In this document: in pieces, positions 1 to 5,908 of the stretch | How the letters are laid out: every line of letters begins with the position of its first letter | How positions within the stretch are numbered: position 1 is the stretch's first letter | Program-made: the position numbers and the translations under genes | Notes under the pieces: model-generated | What the model saw: only the letters and a program-made list of their open reading frames with translations | The model's database searches: none | What the model was told of the DNA's origin: nothing | From: an uncultured Flavobacteriales bacterium | Lineage (GTDB): Bacteria; Bacteroidota; Bacteroidia; Flavobacteriales_D; Sanyastnellaceae | NCBI GenBank assembly: GCA_937897625.1 | Contig: CALCNZ010000317.1 | Location: 1 to 14,966, forward strand | DNA length: 14,966 nt | Direction: 5' to 3'

Positions 1-314
1 CTAAACAACCTTGGCTTATCGTTTCCCGGTTGAGCTTTCGGTGTGAGAGTGCCAACTTCTACATGTCCGAATCCTAACAATGCCAACTCTTCAATCCATC
101 TCGCATCTTTATCAAACCCTGCAGCCAATCCCACTTTGTTCGGAAATTCAATGCCAGCAACAACAATTCTATTTTCTTTCGCTTTAAAAATTGATTTCAA
201 AATAATTTTCCCTCCAGGAATCTTCGTTGTGAATTTCAAAAGATCCATGGCCAAGTAATGCGCCCTCTCCGGATTGAATAGAAAAAAGAAAGGTTTAATC
301 AGAAGCTTATACAT
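1..314 (-). CDS. pyrD: Quinone-dependent dihydroorotate dehydrogenase, N-terminal part (cut by window edge)
   Basis: This gene encodes the flavoprotein that oxidises dihydroorotate to orotate in pyrimidine synthesis and passes electrons to membrane quinone. Only the first 104 codons lie in the window. The protein starts MYKLLIKPFFFLFNPE, the membrane-associating N-terminal helix typical of class 2 enzymes. It continues with GLAAGFDKDA (residues 62-71) and EVGTLTPKAQPGNDKPRLF (86-104), both characteristic FMN/substrate-site blocks of this class. I chose the ATG at 312-314. An in-frame ATG 18 bases upstream (330-332) would add MLYFCS, but it overlaps the putative -7 promoter element TATTTTTG, and class 2 proteins usually begin near MYKLL. 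The neighbour across the left palindrome array is divergent. Identification is from recognised motifs; the exact start is inferred. Confidence 0.93.
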   Translation of the reverse strand, partial: MYKLLIKPFFFLFNPERAHYLAMDLLKFTTKIPGGKIILKSIFKAKENRIVVAGIEFPNKVGLAAGFDKDARWIEELALLGFGHVEVGTLTPKAQPGNDKPRLF

Positions 315-318
315 GCTG

Positions 319-326
319 CAAAAATA
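319..326 (-). promoter_or_regulatory. Putative -7 promoter element (TATTTTTG) of pyrD
   Basis: On the minus strand, TATTTTTG matches the Bacteroidota -7 consensus TAnnTTTG exactly. Its first base lies 12 bases before the chosen pyrD ATG, so transcription would begin at or next to the start codon. A TTG at 342-344 on the same strand is the nearest -33 candidate, but its 15-base spacing is short for this promoter class. The -33 part is therefore weak, and that TTG lies in the first module of the palindrome array. Confidence 0.55.
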
Positions 327-342
327 CAGCATCTCATTCGTC

Positions 343-509
343 AATCGAAGATTGTCATCAACGTAGTTGTCATCCGCTCTGCGGTCATCGGCTTCGCCGT
401 CATCGCAACGCGTTGTGTCATCCGCTCCGCGGTCATCACCTTCGGTGTCATCACGACGTGTCGTGTCATCCGCTCCGCGGTCATCGGCTTCGCCGTCATC
501 CACGAAGTG
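343..509. repeat. Left array: 11 variable palindromes separated by constant GTCATC linkers
   Basis: Ten exact copies of GTCATC start at 354, 369, 384, 399, 417, 432, 447, 465, 480 and 495. Between and beside them sit short palindromes whose sequence varies. In order, arms and loop are AATC-GAA-GATT (343), AAC-GTA-GTT (360), CGC-TCT-GCG (375), GGC-TTC-GCC (390), CAACG-CGTTG (inside 405-416), CGC-TCC-GCG (423), ACC-TTC-GGT (438), ACGAC-GT-GTCGT (453), CGC-TCC-GCG (471), GGC-TTC-GCC (486) and CAC-GAA-GTG (501). The period is 15 bases with 9-base modules and 18 with 12-base modules. The C ending one linker and the G opening the next pair as well, so each arm gains a base pair and the unpaired part is only TCAT. 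The array lies between the proposed divergent promoters of pyrD and the gene at 618, so it should not be part of either mRNA. I do not recognise it as REP/BIME, CRISPR or attC. Confidence 0.9.
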
Positions 510-575
510 GTAATGGTGAATAACTCTGTTGATATGTGTGAATTTCACTTTCGTCGCAAGGCTTCCTATGCCGTT

Positions 576-583
576 TATTTTTG
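576..583 (+). promoter_or_regulatory. Putative -7 promoter element (TATTTTTG) for the gene at 618
   Basis: This is an exact TAnnTTTG match 42 bases before the ATG at 618, giving an A-rich leader of roughly 25-30 bases. No convincing TTG is seen at -33; the nearest candidate is TTTCG at 549-553. The rest of 510-617 holds only an 11-base inverted repeat, GTGAA-T-TTCAC, at 538-548, and no gene. Confidence 0.5.
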
Positions 584-617
584 ATGAAATCGAAAGATTA
601 AAAAATCGTTAAGGCAT

Positions 618-1169
618 ATGATTACATTTTTTGGAAAAAAGAAAATTTCAGCGGAGCGCGCAGCAACCATGTTCGTGAATACCTTGTTGGATTCAGTGGA
701 AGGTGGATTTTCGGAAGTAGCGGGATTTATTCGCGATACCCCTGAGTTTGTATCTACGCCAAAAATTAGTGACGACGAATACGGAAAGTTTTTGATGATT
801 GCGATTGTAGGAAACTTCAATTACTTGAATGAACACTTCCGCGACGGGGAAGGTGATTTAATTATTCAACATTGTGTTGATCAGTTCGCGCCTGTTTTCG
901 ATTTATCTCCAATTGCCTTTCAAACGAAATTGAACGATTACAAGAAGTTCATGGCACACGTGAATTTCCCTTCGAAAAATATTTTATACAGCATGTCGAA
1001 GGCGTTCTTCTTCAAATACGAATTGAATCAATACCAAGACGAGTACTTCAGAAGCATGAATACTCCGAATCCAATTTTCTTAAAGAGCTTGGATGAAGTG
1101 ATGCGTAATTTCATTTGGGATTGGGCGGCTTTCTGCGACAAGTACAAAGTGCAGTTGGCTTCAATATAA
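618..1169 (+). CDS. Uncharacterised small helical protein flanked by palindrome arrays
   Basis: This gene encodes a 183-residue protein that I do not recognise. It has no signal peptide or clear membrane segment and looks soluble and largely helical. Visible features are a basic N-terminus (FFGKKK, residues 4-9) and acidic patches such as SDDEY (51-55) and DGEGD (76-80). An aromatic-rich C-terminal half carries FFFKYELNQYQDEYF and FIWDWAAF. It contains no HUH or transposase-like motif, so it is not an obvious mobiliser of the flanking repeats. The ATG at 618 is supported by AAGG at 611-614, just upstream, and by the -7 element at 576-583. The stop codon is separated from the right palindrome array by a single base. 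The gene runs convergently towards the peptidase gene, with only the array between them. Confidence 0.8.
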   Translation: MITFFGKKKISAERAATMFVNTLLDSVEGGFSEVAGFIRDTPEFVSTPKISDDEYGKFLMIAIVGNFNYLNEHFRDGEGDLIIQHCVDQFAPVFDLSPIAFQTKLNDYKKFMAHVNFPSKNILYSMSKAFFFKYELNQYQDEYFRSMNTPNPIFLKSLDEVMRNFIWDWAAFCDKYKVQLASI

Positions 1170-1170
1170 C

Positions 1171-1243
1171 CGCTCCGCGGATGACACAACACGTTGTGAT
1201 GACAACCTTCGGTTGATGACCGCTTCGCGGATGACACTTCGTG
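1171..1243. repeat. Right array: 5 variable palindromes separated by GATGAC linkers (inverted relative to left array)
   Basis: Four exact GATGAC linkers, at 1180, 1198, 1215 and 1230, separate five palindromes: CGC-TCC-GCG (1171), ACAAC-AC-GTTGT (1186), AACC-TTC-GGTT (1204), CGC-TTC-GCG (1221) and CAC-TTC-GTG (1235-1243). The last module shares its first C with the preceding linker. GATGAC is the reverse complement of the left array's linker, so the two arrays are inverted around the gene at 618. The array fills almost the whole convergent gap: it starts 2 bases after one stop codon and ends 6 bases before the other. It would therefore form the 3' untranslated region of both convergent transcripts. 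No conventional terminator with a T-tract is present, so the hairpins may serve as 3' ends or stabilisers; that is inference. Confidence 0.9.
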
Positions 1244-1248
1244 ATTAA

Positions 1249-2739
1249 CTAATTTTCAATGAAGTATTCTAAGACGGAGTCTTTTCCAGATTTTAAATCT
1301 TCAAGTGTTTGTTCCAAAGGAACGTTCGGAAGAATGGGCGTTCGAGAATAACTAAACGTGTTTTTGTAATTGTATCGAATGGTTGGAATGGAATAGGCAA
1401 TTCCCGTTTCCGTTAAGTGAATCGTTGTAGCATTTCCCCAAGTTCCATTCGCGGTTGCGTTGCACGGAGTTCCAATAAGAACGGCTCTGTGATTGCTTTG
1501 AAGCAATTGCGCGAAATCGCAAGCAGCAGAAACTGTATTTCCATTCATGAAAATCGCCAGCGTACCGTTGTATACGTGCTCTCTGCGTTGGCGCTGAGGA
1601 ATGCTGAAAAAGGCTGTGTCTAATTCTTCCAATGGAGTTTGGCTCAGCAAGAAATATTGATACATGTCTTCGTTTCTCTTAAATCTTTTTTCAGTTGACT
1701 TTGGGAAATGTTTCAATCTGAATTTCGAAACGATTTGGTAAGAGTTCTCGCTGGCTTTCCAAATTATATTGCTCGGGGTGTTCAATCCATTCGGCATTAA
1801 AAACGAGCAGAGGTATTCTACCATGGAGCTTGATCCACCGGGATTGTCGCGCACATCAATGGCAATGTCGTGAATGCCCAATTCTCTCGCTGCTTGAAAG
1901 AACTTTCTGATTTTCTTCACATCGTTTTGAAAAGGGCGAGATGAAAAAGAACGCACCGTTAAAACAGCTTTGTCTTCGTTTAAATAAAATGTCGCTTCAA
2001 TATTTTTTCGACTCGTTTTGAAATGTTCTCGACGAATTTTTTGAAGCTGCTTCATGTCTACCAATTGAACAACGGTGCTGTCGCGCTCTCCGTTGAATTG
2101 AAAGGTAATTGTCTCGAGGTCGTCTTTGCGTTGTGTAGGATTCGCGAAAAACTGCGCGGGCATGTAATAATAGGCGGCGGCTTCCTCACTTGCTTTCATA
2201 GCATTTCCCTCGTCGTTGCACCATTCTTTCGCAAGGGCGTGCAATTCGTTCATCGAAAGGTTTCCAATGGAAATGATTTCACTTCCAACAGGAGGACCTC
2301 CGATGTAATCTTCTTCAACATAAAATTTACCGTTTATGTTACGAAGGAACAAAGGCAGAAATCCAGATTCGCTGGAACTTACGTCTAGCAAAAGTCCAAA
2401 TACATGCGTCTGCAAATGCGAGTCCTCCACGACACCAATAAATCGATTTAAATTCTGGGCGTGTTCAATTAAAGTCCGGTCTTCTGAATAATAGGCGAAA
2501 GCTTTTGCATAGGCCGTATCAAATGCTGCGCGGCCGCAATAGGCGTATGGATCGGGATGAGCAGCAAGAATTTTTTCTTCCAATTCAAGAAGATCATACA
2601 TTAAATAATCTTTGCAAATGCGCTCTACGCTACGTTCACAACGGTAGTATGCTTTGGAATTCGGATCATAGCAAGTATCGGACTGCCCCGATAGTTCTAA
2701 GGCAGAAAAAATGACAAAAAGAAGAAGTAGTTTTCGCAC
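1249..2739 (-). CDS. Exported S41-family (C-terminal processing peptidase-like) protein
   Basis: This gene encodes a 496-residue protein with a signal peptide (MRKLLLLFVIFSALELSGQ, residues 1-19), so it should act outside the cytoplasm. The order of parts fits peptidase family S41: an N-terminal helical part with DSH at 106-108, a PDZ-like stretch with GSEIISIGN at 152-160, and the S41 core. The core has the hallmark DVRDNPGG (295-302) and the predicted nucleophile Ser404 in NTVSAACDF. The usual S41A lysine, found about 25 residues after the serine in a GxxTxGKG-like motif, is absent; the equivalent stretch reads GTPCNATANGTWGN and the first lysine after Ser404 is Lys459. The enzyme may therefore use a Ser-His arrangement like tricorn-type S41B members, or be inactive. 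The start is GTG at 2737-2739, immediately after the TAA of paaZ with no gap, which suggests translational coupling. Confidence 0.85.
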   Translation of the reverse strand: MRKLLLLFVIFSALELSGQSDTCYDPNSKAYYRCERSVERICKDYLMYDLLELEEKILAAHPDPYAYCGRAAFDTAYAKAFAYYSEDRTLIEHAQNLNRFIGVVEDSHLQTHVFGLLLDVSSSESGFLPLFLRNINGKFYVEEDYIGGPPVGSEIISIGNLSMNELHALAKEWCNDEGNAMKASEEAAAYYYMPAQFFANPTQRKDDLETITFQFNGERDSTVVQLVDMKQLQKIRREHFKTSRKNIEATFYLNEDKAVLTVRSFSSRPFQNDVKKIRKFFQAARELGIHDIAIDVRDNPGGSSSMVEYLCSFLMPNGLNTPSNIIWKASENSYQIVSKFRLKHFPKSTEKRFKRNEDMYQYFLLSQTPLEELDTAFFSIPQRQRREHVYNGTLAIFMNGNTVSAACDFAQLLQSNHRAVLIGTPCNATANGTWGNATTIHLTETGIAYSIPTIRYNYKNTFSYSRTPILPNVPLEQTLEDLKSGKDSVLEYFIEN

Positions 2740-4785
2740 TTATTCGTCGTTGCGTTTTTTAACCATGGTTAAGATCGTTGCAAGCGCAACAGTCTCTCCG
2801 GTTTCATCATAAACGTCAACCAAAAACTTCACAATGCCTTTTGGAATGTCGTCTTCGCTGCGCTTCTCTTGTGCAATTTTTTCCTTCACGGTAAAGCGAA
2901 CCGCAATGGTCATTCCTGGATAGACAGGCTTCGTGAAGCGCGCTTCGTCAATTCCGTAGTTCAACAAGACTGGGCCTTTCTTCGGATCGACGAACAATCC
3001 TGCTGCTTTCGATAAAACGAAGTATCCATGAGCCACGCGACGCTCGAAGATGGTTCCTTCCAACGAAGTAGCGTCCATGTGTGCGTAGAAATTGTCTCCA
3101 CTCACATTTGCGAAGTTCACAATGTCGGCTTCAGACACGGTGTGCTTGTGTGTGAATACGGTGTCTCCAACAACAAGGTCTTCGAAATGCTGACGGAACA
3201 AATGCGGTTGTGCTTCGGCTTGCTCTCCGCCTTGCTGATAAACGCCTGTGATTGCGGTAAGCATGGTTGGAGAACCTTGAATCGCTGTGCGCTGCAAGTA
3301 ATGCATCACACCGCGCTTTCCACCCATTTCTTCTCCACCACCCGCACGTCCAGGTCCACCGTGAACAAGCATTGGCATTGGACTTCCGTGACCGGTGCTT
3401 TCTTTCGCACTCGCTCTGTTCAAGACTAAAATTCTTCCGTGATGCGATGCAGCGTTAATAACGAAATCACGCGCAATGCTTGTATCGTTAGTTGTGATGC
3501 TACACACCAAGCTTCCTTTTCCTAATTTCGAAAGAGCTACAGCTTCTTCCGTTGTGCTGTATGGCATTAGGGTAGAGATCGGACCGAAGGCTTCAATGTT
3601 GTGCGAACTTAATTTTTCGAACGGCTTGTCATTCAACAAAAGGGTTGGAGACATAAATGCACCTTTCGCATCTTCAGCTTCAATAAGGTTGAGCGCATCG
3701 TTTCCAAATACAACTTCACTCTCTTTTTTCAATTCATTCAACGCAGCAAGAACATCTTCGCGTTGCGCCTTTCCGGCCAATGATCCCATGCGAACTTTTT
3801 CGTTGCGAGGGTCACCAATGGCAGTTTGCCCAAGGGCCTTCACAAGAGCTTCTTGAACGTCTGACAAATATTTTTCAGGAACTAAAATTCTTCTTACTGC
3901 CGTACATTTTTGTCCGCACTTCACCGTAATTTCTTTGCGAACTTCCTTCACGAATAAATCAAATTCTTCTGTGCCTGGTGCAGCGTCTAGTCCGAGAATA
4001 GCGGCGTTCAACGAATCTGCTTCCATGGTAAATGGAATGGCTTGATCTACCAATCGCGGATGCGACTTCAACATTTTTCCGGTTGAAGCAGAACCGGTGA
4101 AGGTCACTACGTCTTGCATTTCCAAATGATCGAAAATCCCGTTGGCACTTCCGCAAATCAATTGCAAGGCCCCTTCCGGAAGAATTCCTGAAGCGTGAAT
4201 ATCACGAACCACCACTTCAGTAACATAAGAAGTAAGTGTCGCAGGTTTCACCACCGCAGGAACTCCCGCCAATAAATTCACTGCAATTTTTTCCAACATT
4301 CCCCACACCGGGAAATTGAATGCGTTAATGTGAAGAGCAACTCCTTCTTTCGGAACCATAATGTGGTGACCAATGAAGGTGCCTTCTTTCGAAAGCTTAG
4401 CCAATTCTCCGTCTACATAAAACGAAGAGTCTGGGAACTGCTTGCGCAAAGAAGCGTACGCGAACAAATTTCCAATTCCTCCGTCAATATCAATCCATGA
4501 GTCAATCTTCGTTGCACCAGTCTTCACGCTTACCGCGTAATACGCTGCTTTGCGCTCTGTAAGATAAAGCGCAAGCGCCTTCAACATTCTTCCGCGTTCT
4601 TGGAAGGTCATCTTGCGAAGTGCTGGTCCGCCTGTCTCGCGTCCGTAGTTCAGCATTGCGCCGAAATCCAAGCCTGTGCTATCTGCAACTGTAATCAATT
4701 CTCCGTTCACAGCATCGAACAATTCGGTGCCGGTTCCGCTTCCTGAAACCCATTGCCCTAAGGCGAAATTTTGAAGTTTTTGCAT
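2740..4785 (-). CDS. paaZ: Bifunctional aldehyde dehydrogenase / enoyl-CoA (oxepin-CoA) hydratase, PaaZ type
   Basis: This 681-residue protein has the same overall plan and about the same length as E. coli PaaZ. That enzyme opens the oxepin-CoA ring and oxidises the resulting semialdehyde in phenylacetate breakdown. Residues 1 to about 510 form an aldehyde dehydrogenase with the substrate/NADP region HINAFNFPVWG (152-162), the FTGSASTGK loop (229-237), the general base Glu255 in TMEADS and the nucleophile Cys294 in CGQKC. Residues about 530-681 form a MaoC-like (R)-specific hydratase with the catalytic SGDNFYAHMD motif (562-571; Asp564 and His569). All key residues are present, so both activities should be intact. 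No other paa genes are in the window. Without the epoxidase genes in view, a role in another CoA-thioester/aldehyde route cannot be excluded. It is probably the first gene of a unit with the S41 peptidase. Confidence 0.92.
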   Translation of the reverse strand: MQKLQNFALGQWVSGSGTGTELFDAVNGELITVADSTGLDFGAMLNYGRETGGPALRKMTFQERGRMLKALALYLTERKAAYYAVSVKTGATKIDSWIDIDGGIGNLFAYASLRKQFPDSSFYVDGELAKLSKEGTFIGHHIMVPKEGVALHINAFNFPVWGMLEKIAVNLLAGVPAVVKPATLTSYVTEVVVRDIHASGILPEGALQLICGSANGIFDHLEMQDVVTFTGSASTGKMLKSHPRLVDQAIPFTMEADSLNAAILGLDAAPGTEEFDLFVKEVRKEITVKCGQKCTAVRRILVPEKYLSDVQEALVKALGQTAIGDPRNEKVRMGSLAGKAQREDVLAALNELKKESEVVFGNDALNLIEAEDAKGAFMSPTLLLNDKPFEKLSSHNIEAFGPISTLMPYSTTEEAVALSKLGKGSLVCSITTNDTSIARDFVINAASHHGRILVLNRASAKESTGHGSPMPMLVHGGPGRAGGGEEMGGKRGVMHYLQRTAIQGSPTMLTAITGVYQQGGEQAEAQPHLFRQHFEDLVVGDTVFTHKHTVSEADIVNFANVSGDNFYAHMDATSLEGTIFERRVAHGYFVLSKAAGLFVDPKKGPVLLNYGIDEARFTKPVYPGMTIAVRFTVKEKIAQEKRSEDDIPKGIVKFLVDVYDETGETVALATILTMVKKRNDE

Positions 4786-4803
4786 CTGATTTATCTCTTG
4801 TTG

Positions 4804-4811
4804 CGAAGTTA
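4804..4811 (-). promoter_or_regulatory. Possible -7 element (TAACTTCG) of paaZ
   Basis: On the minus strand TAACTTCG differs from TAnnTTTG at one base and lies 26 bases before the paaZ ATG. No good -33 TTG is visible, so this is a weak candidate. It shares a 70-bp divergent gap with the epimerase gene promoter. Confidence 0.3.
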
Positions 4812-4843
4812 ATCGGAAAGTGCCGCACTTGGAATGATTGATG

Positions 4844-4851
4844 TATTTTTA
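4844..4851 (+). promoter_or_regulatory. Possible -7 element (TATTTTTA) of the epimerase-glycosyltransferase unit
   Basis: TATTTTTA matches TAnnTTTG except for the last base. It begins exactly 12 bases before the ATG at 4856, the same arrangement as at pyrD and the gene at 11427. It overlaps the upstream in-frame TTG/ATG codons at 4838 and 4841, arguing against those as starts. Confidence 0.4.
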
Positions 4852-4855
4852 CAAC

Positions 4856-5908
4856 ATGAATAAGGTTACGCATTTAATTACCGGTGGTTGTGGTTTTGTG
4901 GGAAGAAATATGGTGAAGAGGCTCTTCAATACCACCGATGCTCAATTGATATTTATAGATGATTTGTCGGTCGGAACACATCCCGACACTTGGTTGAACG
5001 CCACCAAAACCAATTACGGTGAAGGCTTCACAGTTTACAACGGAAGATTGCTCTTCATTCACGCCGATGCGCTGAAGGTGATGCGCGCTTTCTCGGAAGA
5101 TGAAAAATACTTCGAGAAGAATTTTCAATTTGAAATAGATCGCATCAACGACGTCTTCCATTTTGCGGCTATTGTAGGTGGAAGAAGTAAGATAGATGGA
5201 GATCCGATGGCCGTGGCTTTAGACCTTGCCATTGATGCTGAAATGTTCTACTGGGCTTGTCGCTACAAGCCGGAAAGACTCATGTATCCGAGTTCTTCTG
5301 CGGCTTATCCAATCGATCTTCAAACAGTAGACGGAGCAATAGCTTTGAAAGAGTCTGACATCGATTTTAAGAAAATGGGTGAGCCCGATATGACTTACGG
5401 ATGGAGCAAATTAACCGGAGAGTTCTTGGCGAAGATTGCCGCTCCACATTATGGTTTGAAGGTGACGTGTATTCGTCCATTCAGCGGTTACGGTGAAGAC
5501 CAAGACTTGACCTATCCTGTTCCCGCCATTGCGGCGCGCGCAGCGAAAAAAGAAGATCCGTTTGAAGTGTGGGGAAGTGGCAACCAAGGAAGAGACTTCG
5601 TTCACATTGACGATGTGATTGATTGCATCTTGTTGGCCATGGATCACATTCACGACGGAACAGCCATCAATATTGGAATGGGGAAACTCACTTCCTTCAA
5701 CGAAATTATTCGCGTGTTCTGCGGCTACGCAGGATACGAGCCAACGATAAAACCATTGCTAGATAAGCCGGTAGGAGTACATTCGCGTTATTGCGACATG
5801 ACGTTCGTTCAAGAGAAGTTGGGATGGAAAGCGAAGATTTCCATTGAAGAGGGAATGAAGCGCGTGTACGATGCCGCGGTTAAAAAACTCGCTGCACAAA
5901 ACTCATGA
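4856..5908 (+). CDS. NAD-dependent sugar-nucleotide epimerase/dehydratase (extended SDR)
   Basis: This 350-residue extended short-chain dehydrogenase/reductase acts on a nucleotide sugar. The N-terminal Rossmann motif is TGGCGFVG (9-16). The catalytic pair is in YGWSK (Tyr181, Lys185), preceded by the Ser-rich YPSSSAAY block (144-151). GRDFVHIDDV (245-254) is the typical C-terminal substrate-domain motif. The family includes UDP-glucose 4-epimerase, GDP-mannose epimerases and related dehydratases, and I cannot fix the substrate from sequence alone. I prefer the ATG at 4856, giving MNKVTHLITGG. The frame stays open upstream to 4838, but that stretch overlaps the putative -7 element and would place extra residues before the first beta strand. 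The stop overlaps the next start (ATGA), indicating coupled translation with the glycosyltransferase and a joint role in making a surface glycan. Confidence 0.9.
   Translation: MNKVTHLITGGCGFVGRNMVKRLFNTTDAQLIFIDDLSVGTHPDTWLNATKTNYGEGFTVYNGRLLFIHADALKVMRAFSEDEKYFEKNFQFEIDRINDVFHFAAIVGGRSKIDGDPMAVALDLAIDAEMFYWACRYKPERLMYPSSSAAYPIDLQTVDGAIALKESDIDFKKMGEPDMTYGWSKLTGEFLAKIAAPHYGLKVTCIRPFSGYGEDQDLTYPVPAIAARAAKKEDPFEVWGSGNQGRDFVHIDDVIDCILLAMDHIHDGTAINIGMGKLTSFNEIIRVFCGYAGYEPTIKPLLDKPVGVHSRYCDMTFVQEKLGWKAKISIEEGMKRVYDAAVKKLAAQNS

Noticed and set aside
341..499. A 52-codon minus-strand frame across the left array with Met-Thr every 5-6 residues
   Set aside because: The frame stays open because the modules are 9 or 12 bases plus a 6-base linker. 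The constraint is palindromy of the DNA, the 11-base modules break the frame in the right array, and there is no ribosome-binding or conservation support.
517..548. DnaA-box-like sequences (GTGAATAAC, TTGATATGTGTGAA), possible replication origin
   Set aside because: They match the TTATCCACA consensus imperfectly, are not clustered in number, and no origin-associated gene or A/T-rich unwinding region accompanies them.
618..1169. The array-flanked gene as a RAYT/HUH transposase
   Set aside because: No His-hydrophobic-His motif or catalytic tyrosine pattern can be seen in the 183 residues.
343..1243. CRISPR array
   Set aside because: The constant element is only 6 bases and the variable parts are 8-12-base palindromes rather than 30-base spacers. 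No cas gene is present.
3028..3429. Open frames on the opposite strand within paaZ, and similar antisense frames in other genes
   Set aside because: They overlap strongly recognised coding sequence, have no family resemblance, and are shadows of codon bias in the true genes.
4838..4855. TTG/ATG starts extending the epimerase by 5-6 residues
   Set aside because: They overlap the putative -7 element and add MMYFYN in front of a normal Rossmann-fold N-terminus.
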